This document shows, piece by piece, positions 16,577 through 26,061 of a DNA stretch of 64,000 nt. Position 1 is the stretch's first letter. Each line of letters begins with the position of its first letter. Below the pieces are notes generated by a model. It was not told the origin of the DNA. It searched no databases and saw only the letters and a list, made by a program, of their open reading frames with translations. The DNA is taken from contig NZ_RZRU01000008.1 of the NCBI RefSeq assembly GCF_003997495.1, forward strand, positions 47,905 through 111,904, in the 5' to 3' direction. The translations under genes were made by a program, and so were the position numbers. Source of the DNA: Mesorhizobium sp. M7A.F.Ca.US.008.03.1.1 (GTDB lineage: Bacteria > Pseudomonadota > Alphaproteobacteria > Rhizobiales > Rhizobiaceae).

Positions 16577-19026
16577 GCGCGCAGCCTTTCGTTCTTCGGA
16601 TCCCACAGCGGTTCATCCTTCTGCACGATCGCCTGAAAGCGGTCACCGAAGATTTCGATCTCGACTGATGTACCTGGTTCGGCCAGGTCGGCGCGCAGCA
16701 TGCCGAGTGCGATTGATTTGTCGATCCGATGACCCCAGCCGCCTGACGTCGTCTCGCCGACGATCTTGCCGTCGTGCCACAGCGTCGACACTGAAGGGGC
16801 GTCGCAGTCGCCGGGGTTCTCGACGACCAGCGTGACGAAGCGCTTCTTCACGCCTTGCTGCTTTTCGTTCAGCAGTGCCGCCTTGCCGCGAAAGTCGGGC
16901 TTGTCCCATTTGACGAAGCGTTCGAGCCCGCCCTGCAGGATCGAATAGTCGGTCGACAGATCGCCCTTCCAGGTACGGTAGCCTTTTTCGAGCCTGAGCG
17001 AATCCAGCGCGTACATGCCGAACGGCTTCAGTCCGTGCTGCTGGCCTGCCGCGCAGATGGCATTGAAGATGGCTGATGTGTCGTCGATCCTGGTGTGGAT
17101 TTCCCAGCCGAGTTCGCCGGCGAAGGAGACGCGCACGAGTTTGGCCCAGCGACCGGCGATCTTTGTCTCCTGATGCGTCAGCCATGGCAGAGTGAGGTCG
17201 GCTTCGCAGACATCAGCGAGGATTTTTCGCGAGTTCGGGCCTGCCAGGATCTGGGTCGAGAATTCCTCGGTCCGGTCGATCAGCTTGAACGGTGCGTCCT
17301 TGGGCATGCGCGATTTCAGCCACTCGAAATCGTGCCATTGCGCGACCGCGGCGGTGATCAGCGTCATCACATTCTCGTCGTGGCGCACCACGGACATTTC
17401 GGTGACGATGCGGCCCTTGTCGTCGGCGAAATAGACGAGGCCGATGCGGCCTGGCTTCGGCACCAGCCCGGTGACCTGCAGGCTCAGCCATTCGGCGGCA
17501 CCCGGGCCTTCCAGGTTGAAGCGCGAGAAGCCCGGCAGGTCCAGGATGCCGGCGGCGTCGCGCACGGCCAGGCACTCCTCGCGCACGCGACGGTGCCACG
17601 GTCCTTCGCGGCGGAAGGTCAGTGTCGCTTCCTCTGAAACATCATCGCCGTCTTGCGCATACCAGGTAGCGCGCTCCCAGCCATTATAGGCGTCGAAGCG
17701 GCCGCCGAGCGCCTTGATGCGATCGTGGATCGGCGACAGCTTGCGGTCGCGCCCTTCCGGCCAGGCATGGCGCGGGAACTGGATGGCGTATTCGTTGCCG
17801 TAGATCTCCATGCCCTTGGCGACGCAATAGTCCGGCGCCGCGGCAAAGGAGGTGAAGCGGCGCGGGTCGCATGACCACATGTCCCATTCGGTCTGGCCCT
17901 CTGTCACCCATTCGGCCAGCACCTTGCCGGCGCCGCCGCCCTGGGCAATGCCGAAGGTGAAGACGCAGGCCTCGTAGGCATTGGGAACGCCGGGCATCGG
18001 ACCGATCAACGGATTGCCGTCCGGCGTGTAGGGTATCGGCCCGTTGATCACCTTGGACAGGCCGGCGGTGCCCAGGATCGGCACGCGGGCGACGGCGTCG
18101 GCCAGATAATGTTCCAACCGGTCGAGATCGTCAGGGAACAGCTGGAAGGAAAAATCCTCCGGCATCGGGTCGTTGTGGGTGGCCCAATGCGCGCGGCAAT
18201 TGCGCTCATAGGGGCCGAGATTCATGCCATTCTTCTCCTGGCGCAGATAGTAGGAGGTGTCGACGTCGCGCAGCAGCGGCAGTTTCTTGCCTTGCTCCTT
18301 CGACCATGCCGCCAGCTCGGGGATTTCCTCGAACAAAATGTACTGATGGCTCATCACCATCATCGGCACGTCGCGGCCGAACATCCGGCCGACTTCGGCG
18401 GCGCGGTAGCCGGCGGCGTTGACGACGATCTCGCAGCGAATCTCGCCCTGTGCTGTCTCGACCACCCACTCGTCGTTCTCGCGGCGCACGCCTGTGACCG
18501 GGCAGAAGCGGATGATCCTGGCGCCCATGTCGCGCGCGCCCTTGGCAAGCGCCTGGGTGAGCTGCGCCGGATCGATGTCGCCGTCGCTCGGATCGTAGAG
18601 CGCGCCTTTTAGCTCATGCGTCTCGATGAAGGGATAGCGACGCTGGATCTCGTCGACGCCGACAATGTCGATGTCCATACCCTGGTAGAGGCCCATGCCC
18701 TTGGCGCGCTGGAATTCCTGCATGCGCTCGACCGAGTGGGCAAGGCGCAGCGAGCCGGTGACGTGATAGTTCATGGGATAGTCGACCGCGTCGGCCAGTC
18801 CGCGATAAAGCTCGGTCGAATAGCGCTGCATGTTCATCAGCGACCAGGACGAGGAGAAGGTCGGCACGTTGCCGGCGGCATGCCAGGTCGAGCCGGAGGT
18901 CAGCTCGTTCTTTTCGAGCAGCACGCAATCGGTCCAGCCCGCCTTGGCGAGGTGATAGAGCGCGGAGGTGCCGACGGCGCCGCCTCCGATGATCACCACG
19001 CGCGCCGTGCTCGGCAAACCCGCCAT
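16573..19026 (-). CDS. Dimethylglycine dehydrogenase-like FAD/GcvT oxidoreductase, copy 2
   Basis: Second 817-residue FAD/GcvT N-demethylase of the operon, similar in plan to the one at 12050. The Rossmann motif VIIGGGAVGTSA is followed by TSGSTWHAAGN, with the covalent-FAD histidine in place, and a C-terminal GcvT half. GGAG six bases before the ATG at 19026 supports that start; a TTG eight codons upstream overlaps the regulator stop. It is the first structural gene after the XRE regulator, about 20 bases downstream, so regulator and catabolic genes are probably one transcript. Confidence 0.89.
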   Translation of the reverse strand: MAGLPSTARVVIIGGGAVGTSALYHLAKAGWTDCVLLEKNELTSGSTWHAAGNVPTFSSSWSLMNMQRYSTELYRGLADAVDYPMNYHVTGSLRLAHSVERMQEFQRAKGMGLYQGMDIDIVGVDEIQRRYPFIETHELKGALYDPSDGDIDPAQLTQALAKGARDMGARIIRFCPVTGVRRENDEWVVETAQGEIRCEIVVNAAGYRAAEVGRMFGRDVPMMVMSHQYILFEEIPELAAWSKEQGKKLPLLRDVDTSYYLRQEKNGMNLGPYERNCRAHWATHNDPMPEDFSFQLFPDDLDRLEHYLADAVARVPILGTAGLSKVINGPIPYTPDGNPLIGPMPGVPNAYEACVFTFGIAQGGGAGKVLAEWVTEGQTEWDMWSCDPRRFTSFAAAPDYCVAKGMEIYGNEYAIQFPRHAWPEGRDRKLSPIHDRIKALGGRFDAYNGWERATWYAQDGDDVSEEATLTFRREGPWHRRVREECLAVRDAAGILDLPGFSRFNLEGPGAAEWLSLQVTGLVPKPGRIGLVYFADDKGRIVTEMSVVRHDENVMTLITAAVAQWHDFEWLKSRMPKDAPFKLIDRTEEFSTQILAGPNSRKILADVCEADLTLPWLTHQETKIAGRWAKLVRVSFAGELGWEIHTRIDDTSAIFNAICAAGQQHGLKPFGMYALDSLRLEKGYRTWKGDLSTDYSILQGGLERFVKWDKPDFRGKAALLNEKQQGVKKRFVTLVVENPGDCDAPSVSTLWHDGKIVGETTSGGWGHRIDKSIALGMLRADLAEPGTSVEIEIFGDRFQAIVQKDEPLWDPKNERLRA

Positions 19027-19046
19027 GTTCTTCTCCAAACTTGAAC

Positions 19047-19664
19047 TCAATAGACGGGTGGTGAAACCACCCAGATGATAATTGCAGGCTCGGCACCCGG
19101 ATTGCGCCAGCGGTAGGGCTTGCCTTCGAAGCGAAAGGAGTCGCCCTCGCCAAGCCGATGCCAGACACCTCCGATCTCGATGTCGAACAGTCCGGACGCG
19201 ACGTATCCGGCTTCCTCGGTCGGTCGCTGCGCCTCGGCCTTCAGTTCCGCGCCCGGCGCGAAGACCGAACGCACCATCTCGAAGCTACCGCCGAGATCGG
19301 GCGACAGAAGCTCCTCCACCAAGCCGGATTCGCTTGTGCCAAGCGTGCGGCGCCTGCCGGCGCGCACGACCACGCCACGCTCGCTTTCGACAGGCACGTC
19401 ATGGCTGAAGAACAGGCTGATCGGCACCCCGAACAGTTCGGCGAAGGCTCTGAGGTCACCGAGCGATGGCGTCGACAGGCCACGCTCGACCTGGCTGACC
19501 CAGCCGACCGAACGGCCAAGCTTCAGGCCGATCTCCGCGAGTGTCAGCCCGCGCGCCTTGCGCAGGGCCCTGATATCGCCGGCCAGCACGCGTTCGTCAG
19601 GTCCCTGCAATGTTCTTGCGGTAGTCGAAGGCAAAACGCTCTCTTCATGAAAAAATACCGTCAA
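19047..19664 (-). CDS. XRE-family regulator with C-terminal cupin
   Basis: A 205-residue cytosolic regulator. A helix-turn-helix domain lies at about 26-82 (core LTLAEIGLKLGRSVGWVSQVE), and a cupin ligand-binding domain at about 125-200, with a PTEEAGYVASG segment. Regulators of this plan often control amino-acid, polyamine or betaine catabolism. It heads the operon of two demethylating flavoproteins and is divergent from the nitroreductase. The only in-frame start that keeps the helix-turn-helix is a TTG (19664 or a few codons further in). Three TCATGA repeats overlap its start and are candidate self-operators. Confidence 0.86.
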   Translation of the reverse strand: MTVFFHEESVLPSTTARTLQGPDERVLAGDIRALRKARGLTLAEIGLKLGRSVGWVSQVERGLSTPSLGDLRAFAELFGVPISLFFSHDVPVESERGVVVRAGRRRTLGTSESGLVEELLSPDLGGSFEMVRSVFAPGAELKAEAQRPTEEAGYVASGLFDIEIGGVWHRLGEGDSFRFEGKPYRWRNPGAEPAIIIWVVSPPVY

Positions 19665-19688
19665 ATTTCATGAGAAATCAAGCTCATG
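19645..19688. promoter_or_regulatory. Triple TCATGA repeat between the XRE regulator and the nitroreductase
   Basis: Three copies of the palindrome TCATGA with A/T-rich flanks lie at 19645-19650, 19668-19673 and 19683-19688 (contexts CTTCATGAAAAAA, TTTCATGAGAAA and GCTCATGAAAAAA). They sit at the 5' end of the regulator gene and about 130 bases before the nitroreductase start. This is what a set of operators for the XRE-cupin protein would look like; binding is inferred. Confidence 0.5.
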
Positions 19689-19814
19689 AAAAAATCAAGT
19701 AGATTTTCACGGATGCACAAGATTTGCTTGCGCGATTTTGACGGTTCATGCAAAGGCTCCGCCGAGAGCGGCGAGTGGGGACGTCCGATCGAGACAAAGG
19801 GTAAGGGACGGCCC

Positions 19815-20519
19815 ATGCTGGAAAATAACCCCCGAATTGCGGGCGATGCCGAGATTGTCGACGAGGCGATCCTGTCGCGCCGTTCGGTGCGCGCATTCCT
19901 GCCCGACATGGTCGACGACGACACCATCCGCGCCATTCTGGAGGTTGCGGCGCGCGCTCCATCCGGCACCAACATGCAGCCATGGAAGGTCTATGTCACC
20001 AAGGGCGAGAGCAAACAGCGGATATCAGACGCCATTCTCAATTCCGGCATTCGCGCCGAAAAAGCTGATTGGGACGAGTACCGGTATTATCCCACGCAGT
20101 TCTTCGAGCCGTATCTGACCCGCCGCCGCGCCAACGGTTTCGGCCTCTATGGCGCGCTCGGGATCGGTCGCCGCGAGGTCGACAAGATGCGCGCCCAGCA
20201 CGACCGCAACTTCGTCTTCTTCGATGCCCCGGTCGGCATGATCTTCACCATCGACCGCCGCCTCAACCAGGGCTCGTGGATCGACTACGGCATGTTCCTG
20301 CAGAACATCATGGTCGCAGCTAGGGGGAGGGGTCTGCACACCTGTCCGCAGGCGGCCTTCGCGCCCTATCACCGGCAGATCAGGCCGGTGCTCGACATTC
20401 CGGACGAAGAGATCGTCGTCTGCGGCATGGCGCTTGGTTATGAAGATACGTCAAAACCTGAAAACGCCTTCCGCACCGACCGCGTGCCGCTGGAAGAGTG
20501 GGTGACGTTCAGCGAATAG
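19815..20519 (+). CDS. Nitroreductase-family flavoprotein
   Basis: A 234-residue FMN-dependent oxidoreductase. The SRRSVRAFLP segment near residue 24 and APSGTNMQPW near 53 are the family's FMN- and substrate-binding motifs. The ATG at 19815 follows an AAGGG sequence, and the protein from there has the usual family length; upstream in-frame residues lie in the regulatory region. It is divergent from the XRE regulator and may share its control region. Nitroaromatics, flavins or enones could be substrates. Confidence 0.87.
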   Translation: MLENNPRIAGDAEIVDEAILSRRSVRAFLPDMVDDDTIRAILEVAARAPSGTNMQPWKVYVTKGESKQRISDAILNSGIRAEKADWDEYRYYPTQFFEPYLTRRRANGFGLYGALGIGRREVDKMRAQHDRNFVFFDAPVGMIFTIDRRLNQGSWIDYGMFLQNIMVAARGRGLHTCPQAAFAPYHRQIRPVLDIPDEEIVVCGMALGYEDTSKPENAFRTDRVPLEEWVTFSE

Positions 20520-20530
20520 GCCAGCCAGCC

Positions 20531-21973
20531 TCATTCCGTATTCATCTGGGCACCGTGGCCGCTGACATGGGCGCCGTCCTGCGGTGTCAGCTTGAGGTAG
20601 GCAAGCAGTGCACAGAGCGTGATGACGCCCTCGATCACGAACAGGATGCGGAAGTCGTCGGCGACGGCCGGACCGCCGCCGGCCAGAAACGACAGTGCAG
20701 CGGCGGCCAGGCCGACGCTGATCGCGACCGCCAGCTGCCACAATATGTAATAGAGCGCGCTGAAGCGGGCGAGCTGCTCGGGCGCGATGTCGGAATAGGC
20801 GAGATTGCCGGTCGAGGCCCATTGCGCGGAGCGGAAGACGCCGAAGACGAAGATGTAGGTGAGCACGATCCACACTGGCGTCGTCGCCTGCATCAGCGCG
20901 AAGCCGGCAACCAGGGCGGCGACGATGGGCGTGTTGTAGACCAGCACGCGGCGGAAGCCGAAACGGTTGAGGACGCGCGGCATGAAGAACCGCATCGCCA
21001 CCGAGCCGACCGCGGCGACAAAAGTCAGCGATCCCGCCTGAACCGCGCTCATGCCGAAGCCGAGCTGGAACATCAAGGGCAGCAGAAACACCACCGAGCT
21101 GAGCCCGATCGTATCCAGCCCGCCGCCGGTCAGGAACGAAATGCGGAAGGTGCGGATGCGCAAAAGCTTGAGATCGAGCAGCGGATTGCGCACACGCAGG
21201 CAGTAGAACGAGGCGATGGTCAGGATGACGAGCGCCAGCGCCAGTTCGGCGGCGATGATGCCGCCCGCGGCGTCCTTGGCGGCCAGCGAATCCATGCCGA
21301 AGACCAGCAGGACCATGCCGCTGCCGACCAGCAGGAAGCCCGGAAAATCGAACGGCGTGCGCACGGGCTTGGTCATCGTCGGAAACAGCGAGGCAGCAAG
21401 AATTGCCGCAGCCAGCGCAAACGGCACGTTGATGAAGAAGATCCAGCGCCAGGAAATGTAGGTGGTCAGCGCGCCGCCGACGAGCGGACCGACCAGCGGT
21501 CCGGACTGGCCGGCCAGCGAGATGTACATGTTGATCTTCAGCGTTCGGCTGCGCGGAAAGGTCGACAGGATGACGACCTGGCCGAGCGTGCCCATCAAGG
21601 CGCCGCCAAAGCCTTGCAGCGCACGCGCACCAACCAGCGTCCAGATGTTGTCGGACAGTCCGCACAGCGCCGACGAGGCAGCGAACACCAGCAAGGCAAA
21701 GCAGTAGACGTTGCGCAGGCCGAAGCGGTCGGCGGCCCAGCCGCCAAGCGGCATCGAGATGATCAGGCTGGCGACATAGACGGTGATGAGCAAGCCGAGC
21801 TCACTGGGCGGACGGCCGAGACTTTCGCTGATACCCGGCAGTGCGGTCACCACGACATTCTGGTCGAGGCTGGTCATGAACACGCCGCAGGCAACCGTCA
21901 GCGGCAGCAGGAGCAGGGCTCTGGCCGGCACATCGGCGCGATCCGAGGCGCTGGCGGATAGTTCTGCGGTCAT
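20531..21973 (-). CDS. MFS exporter, DHA2 (EmrB/QacA) family
   Basis: A 480-residue inner-membrane proton antiporter of the 14-helix DHA2 type. Motif C-like and motif A residues are visible, for example SLDQNVVVTALPGI in helix 1 and GGWAADRFGLRNVY after helix 2, with the GARALQGFGGALMG stretch in helix 4. It would export a hydrophobic drug or metabolite. It ends 11 bases from the nitroreductase stop, convergently. No regulator is adjacent. Confidence 0.9.
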   Translation of the reverse strand: MTAELSASASDRADVPARALLLLPLTVACGVFMTSLDQNVVVTALPGISESLGRPPSELGLLITVYVASLIISMPLGGWAADRFGLRNVYCFALLVFAASSALCGLSDNIWTLVGARALQGFGGALMGTLGQVVILSTFPRSRTLKINMYISLAGQSGPLVGPLVGGALTTYISWRWIFFINVPFALAAAILAASLFPTMTKPVRTPFDFPGFLLVGSGMVLLVFGMDSLAAKDAAGGIIAAELALALVILTIASFYCLRVRNPLLDLKLLRIRTFRISFLTGGGLDTIGLSSVVFLLPLMFQLGFGMSAVQAGSLTFVAAVGSVAMRFFMPRVLNRFGFRRVLVYNTPIVAALVAGFALMQATTPVWIVLTYIFVFGVFRSAQWASTGNLAYSDIAPEQLARFSALYYILWQLAVAISVGLAAAALSFLAGGGPAVADDFRILFVIEGVITLCALLAYLKLTPQDGAHVSGHGAQMNTE

Positions 21974-22147
21974 GGAGATGTTCGAACCAAACGAATGTGC
22001 CGACTCTTGAAGAAGGGATTTTCATATCCCTGGGCCGGTTGGGCGGCCACGTTTTCGCACGATGGGCGCCTGCGGCCTGATTCTCTAGCGGCAGAAGCGG
22101 CTGGCGTTGATGCCAGATGCAGGCAACGCAGCGATATGGCCGCAGGC

Positions 22148-22750
22148 CTATTGCACCTCGTAGCCGACTTCCTCGCTGGCGTGGCAGAGCGCCTTCCAGA
22201 ACGAGCGTGCAAACGAGCGGAAGACATAGATGTCGAACTGGTCGGCACTGGTGCGCTGGATCTGGGCGAAGACGTCGTGGTGAGCGGTCGAGCGGCCTGC
22301 GCCGACAGGGAAGGCCGGCAGCGAAAAGTCGATGGCGAAGAATTTCGCCAGCACCCATTCGGCCTTCGGCCCGGCAATGCGAATGGCGGTGCGGCCGTGC
22401 GAGAGGTCGGTCACCGTGCCGATGGCCGGGGTCACCACCTTGGCAAAGGCAGCGGCCAACCCTTCGGCCTCGTCGGCAACGGTGAACTTCCCCGGCGCGA
22501 AGCCGAACACCGACTTCACCCCGTCGCTCACTCCGCCGCCGGCGCCATCGGGCAGCGCAAGCCCGGTGACGGTGCGGATGGCAGCGATCAGCTTCTTCTC
22601 CTCGCCGGGCCAGGCGGCGAGCTGCACGATCGAGCCCGGCCTCGTCTCGGTCAGGATGATCTCGACACCGTGCTCGAAATTGCCGTGCGAGCCCACATGA
22701 AATTCGGGCTCAAGCGGCGACAAGGGCTCGGGTGATTGGGGCTCAACCAT
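22148..22750 (-). CDS. soxG: Sarcosine oxidase gamma subunit
   Basis: The small (200-residue) gamma subunit of heterotetrameric sarcosine oxidase. It has the WPGEEKKL and HGRTAIRIAGPKAEWVLAK-type segments of the SoxG family and a C-terminal YVFRSFARSFWKAL stretch. The ATG at 22750 overlaps the end of soxA by eight bases, giving a tight soxBDAG operon; the frame is open upstream inside soxA, but that is a shadow. It is the last gene of the operon. Confidence 0.9.
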   Translation of the reverse strand: MVEPQSPEPLSPLEPEFHVGSHGNFEHGVEIILTETRPGSIVQLAAWPGEEKKLIAAIRTVTGLALPDGAGGGVSDGVKSVFGFAPGKFTVADEAEGLAAAFAKVVTPAIGTVTDLSHGRTAIRIAGPKAEWVLAKFFAIDFSLPAFPVGAGRSTAHHDVFAQIQRTSADQFDIYVFRSFARSFWKALCHASEEVGYEVQ

Positions 22751-25736
22751 GCATGCGGCTCCCGTCCGGATCGAAGAAGTGGTTGGAGACGATCTCGACC
22801 GGCCCGAATCGGTTGCGCAAGGAATCCGAGACATGAGCGCGCGTGCCTTGCCGTGCCTTGCCGCCCTTGACCAGCGCCAGCGCGATATGTTTGCCGAGCG
22901 CCGGCGAATAGCAGCAGGCGGTGATATGGCCGATGGAGCCGTGCGGATTGGCTTCGTCAACCTCCTCGACGATGTGGGCGCCGCCATTGAGCGGCCGGTT
23001 GTCGAGGGCGATCAGGCCGACCAGCTCCAGCCGGTCCGACGCGATCAGGCCTTCGCGGTCCATCATCGCCGAGCCGATGAACGGCTTCTTCTTCGACAGC
23101 ATCCAGTCGAGATGCAAGTCGCGCGCGGTGGTGCGGCCGTCGATCTCGGCGCCGGTGACATGGCCCTTTTCGATGCGCATGGTGCCCAGTGCCTCGAGCC
23201 CGTAGGTGACCAGCCCGAACGGCTTGCCGGCTTCAACAAGCGCTTCCCAGACATGGGTGCCGTAGCCGGCGCCGGAATAGACCTCGAAGGCCATTTCACC
23301 GGAGAAGGACAGGCGGCAGATCATCACCGGCACGCCTGCTATCTCTCCGCGCACAATGCCCATGAAGGGCAGGGTGGCGTTGTCGACCGATGTGCCGGTG
23401 ACACATGTGGCGAGGATCTCCCTGGCCTTCGGCCCGCCGATCGCGGCACCCGCCCATTCGTCGGTCACCGAGGTGACGTGGACCTTCAGCTCCGGCCAGA
23501 TCACGTCGAGGAAATATTCCAGATGCTGCATCACCTTGCCGGCGTTGGCCGTGGTGGTGGTCATCAGAAAGTCCTGCTCGCCGAGCCGCCATGTGGTGCC
23601 GTCATCGAAGGCGAGGCCGTCTTCGCGCAGCATCAGGCCATAGCGCGCCTTGCCGACGGCCAGTGTCGAAAACATGTTGGTGTATACGCGGTCGAGGAAT
23701 AGGGCGGCGTCGGGGCCTTGCACGGCAATCTTGCCCAGTGTTGAGACATCGACGATCCCTGCGCGTTCGCGCGTCGCCTTGGCCTCGCGCACATAGGCCT
23801 GCTCGACCGTTTCGCCTGAAAGCCCGTATATCATCGGGCGATACCAGAGGCCGGCGGAATACATCGTCGCACCGTTGGCCAGATGCCAGTCATGCATCGG
23901 CGTCAGCCGCTCGGGCTTCAGGTCGCCGAAGCGCTCCGCCGCCAGCGAGCCGATCGACACCGGCGCAAAGGGCGGCCGGAAGCGTGTCGTGCCGACCTCT
24001 GGGATCGGCTTGCCCAGCGCTTCGGCCATGATGGCAAGGCCAGGCACGTTGGAGCTCTTGCCCTGGTCGGTCGCCATGCCGAGCGTGGTGTAGCGCTTGA
24101 GATGCTCGACCGAGACGAAGCCTTCCCGGTGTGCCAGCCGCACGTCCTCAGCCGTGACGTCGTGCTGGAAATCGACAAAGCTCTTGCCCTTGGCTCTGAT
24201 CTCGAACACCGGGGCGGGATCGGGATCGCCAGGCACTGCTTCGACGGTCGGCAGCATGGACTGGGTGCTCTGCCCGCCGGCGGCGGCGAGGCCGGCGGCG
24301 CGTCCTTCGGCGAGCGCTTCGAGCGTCGAAAAACTGCCGGTGAAGGCGCCGGCGCCGATCCAGCTCTGTGTTGGCTTTGGCGGGAGGAAAGCTTGCCGCG
24401 CGGCGTTCCATTCCGCCTTGGCACCGGCCTGGCTGGCCAGATGGATGGTCGGCGACCAGCCGCCCGACATCAGCAGGCAATCGGCATGGATGCTGCGTGG
24501 ATCGCCGATGAGCGTGCCGTTGGTCATGTCGAAGCGCTGCAACTTGAGACCGGACAGCGCCTTGCCGCCTTCGGTGGCAACGACGGCATGGCCGGCGAAG
24601 ATCTCGGCCTCGGCTTCCGCGGCCAGCTTGCGCATCTCCGGCGAAAGTTCCGGCCTGACATCGGCGATGGCGACGACCGCGGCACCGGCCTTCTTCAAGG
24701 CGACGGCCGCCCGATAGGCGCTGTCATTGTTGGTGAACAGCGCGATCCGCTCGCCCGGCAGCACGCCGAATTCATTGGCATAGCGCTCGGCGGCATGCGC
24801 CAGCATCACGCCTGGCCTGTCATTGCCCGGGAAGACGAGTGGCCGCTCGAACGCGCCGGTGGCCAAGACCACGGATTTGGCGCGGATCGCCCAATAGCGA
24901 TGGCGCGGTTCGCCCTTGCCGGGCTGCTCCTTGTGGTCGCTGACCCGTTCGAGCGCGGCAAGCGTGTTGTTGTCGTAGTAGCCCCACACCGTGGTGCGCG
25001 GCAGAAGCCGGACATTGTCGCGGCCTGCGAGTTGGGCGACGGTGCGGCGCGCCCAATCGGCGGCAGGCGCGCCATCGATGGTTTCATCGGACCAGTTAGC
25101 CGAGCCGCCGAAAAGCGGCTCGAGATCGGCCAGCATGACGCGCGCACCCTGATCGGCGGCGGCCTTGGCGGCCATCAGGCCGGCCGGCCCTGAGCCGACC
25201 ACCAGCACGTCGCAAAAGGCATTCATGCGCTCGTAGCGGGCCGGGTCTTTCGCCGATCCGGCACTGCCGAGACCGGCTGCGCGGCGGATGAAGTGTTCGC
25301 AGAACATCCAGAAGCGCGTGCCTTTGAGCGGACCGAACACCGGTCCCATGAAGGTCTTGTAGTAGAAGCCGGCCGACAGGATCTTGCCGCCAAGCTGGTT
25401 GACGGCATTGATGTCCCAGGCAAGCGAGGGAAAGCGGTTCTGGCTGATGGCGACCAGCCCGTCATGGATCTCGACCATGGTCGCCGGAATGTTGGGCTCG
25501 CGGACCTTGCCCTTCAGCACCGTCACCAGGGCGTTGGGTTCCTCGACGCCTGCGGTGAGCAGGCCGCGCGGGCGGTGGTATTTGAACGAACGTCCGTACA
25601 GCGTGACGCCCTTGGCCAGCAGGGCTGACGCCAGCGTGTCGCCGGCATGGCCGGTGTAGGGCGCGCCATCGAAGGTGAAGCGGATGGTTTTCAGCCGATC
25701 GACGCGGCCGCCAGTGTCGGTGCGGCGCGGGCTCAT
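22743..25736 (-). CDS. soxA: Sarcosine oxidase alpha subunit
   Basis: The 997-residue large subunit, which binds NAD and tetrahydrofolate. An N-terminal ferredoxin-like domain includes YGRSFKYHRPRGLLTAG, then a Rossmann motif LVVGSGPAGLMAA near residue 178, a central nucleotide-binding region with LATGAFERPLVFPGNDRPG, and a C-terminal GcvT domain from about residue 610 with an EKGHVTGAEIDG stretch. It takes the methyl carbon of sarcosine to methylene-tetrahydrofolate. Both ends overlap neighbours (soxD by four bases, soxG by eight). Length matches the family. Confidence 0.96.
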   Translation of the reverse strand: MSPRRTDTGGRVDRLKTIRFTFDGAPYTGHAGDTLASALLAKGVTLYGRSFKYHRPRGLLTAGVEEPNALVTVLKGKVREPNIPATMVEIHDGLVAISQNRFPSLAWDINAVNQLGGKILSAGFYYKTFMGPVFGPLKGTRFWMFCEHFIRRAAGLGSAGSAKDPARYERMNAFCDVLVVGSGPAGLMAAKAAADQGARVMLADLEPLFGGSANWSDETIDGAPAADWARRTVAQLAGRDNVRLLPRTTVWGYYDNNTLAALERVSDHKEQPGKGEPRHRYWAIRAKSVVLATGAFERPLVFPGNDRPGVMLAHAAERYANEFGVLPGERIALFTNNDSAYRAAVALKKAGAAVVAIADVRPELSPEMRKLAAEAEAEIFAGHAVVATEGGKALSGLKLQRFDMTNGTLIGDPRSIHADCLLMSGGWSPTIHLASQAGAKAEWNAARQAFLPPKPTQSWIGAGAFTGSFSTLEALAEGRAAGLAAAGGQSTQSMLPTVEAVPGDPDPAPVFEIRAKGKSFVDFQHDVTAEDVRLAHREGFVSVEHLKRYTTLGMATDQGKSSNVPGLAIMAEALGKPIPEVGTTRFRPPFAPVSIGSLAAERFGDLKPERLTPMHDWHLANGATMYSAGLWYRPMIYGLSGETVEQAYVREAKATRERAGIVDVSTLGKIAVQGPDAALFLDRVYTNMFSTLAVGKARYGLMLREDGLAFDDGTTWRLGEQDFLMTTTTANAGKVMQHLEYFLDVIWPELKVHVTSVTDEWAGAAIGGPKAREILATCVTGTSVDNATLPFMGIVRGEIAGVPVMICRLSFSGEMAFEVYSGAGYGTHVWEALVEAGKPFGLVTYGLEALGTMRIEKGHVTGAEIDGRTTARDLHLDWMLSKKKPFIGSAMMDREGLIASDRLELVGLIALDNRPLNGGAHIVEEVDEANPHGSIGHITACCYSPALGKHIALALVKGGKARQGTRAHVSDSLRNRFGPVEIVSNHFFDPDGSRMHG

Positions 25737-26044
25737 GACTTGTCCTCAGCCTTGCGGCGCGCGGCCGAGCCATGATCGCCGCGCCCATGATCGCCCCGCA
25801 TGAAGGCGACGCTGGAAATCTCATGCGTCAGCGTGTTGCGCACGACCTTGAGATGCGTGCGGCAACCGCCGGAATGCTGCCAGATCTCGTTGTGATCCCC
25901 GGCCGGGTTCAGCCTGTCATAGACATAGGCATTCCACGCCTCGAAATTCTGCGAGGCGGGGTCGGGACGCTCACGATTGCCGTCACCCTGATAGGTGAAC
26001 TCGATGACGTCACGCGGGCCGCAATAGGGGCAAGTGATCAACAT
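25733..26044 (-). CDS. soxD: Sarcosine oxidase delta subunit
   Basis: A 103-residue zinc-binding subunit. The CPYCGPRD motif at residues 5-12 plus a later histidine and the cysteine of HSGGCRTH provide the zinc ligands of the SoxD family. The C-terminus ends with a charged, Gly/His/Arg-rich tail. It lies between soxB (17 bases) and soxA (4-base overlap). Confidence 0.94.
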   Translation of the reverse strand: MLITCPYCGPRDVIEFTYQGDGNRERPDPASQNFEAWNAYVYDRLNPAGDHNEIWQHSGGCRTHLKVVRNTLTHEISSVAFMRGDHGRGDHGSAARRKAEDKS

Positions 26045-26061
26045 TGGACTCTACCTATTGC

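Noticed and set aside
20498..21961. Plus-strand frame of 487 codons over the MFS exporter
   Set aside because: Its translation is dominated by Gln, Arg, Asp and His, with no hydrophobic pattern, and it is antisense to a 14-helix transporter.
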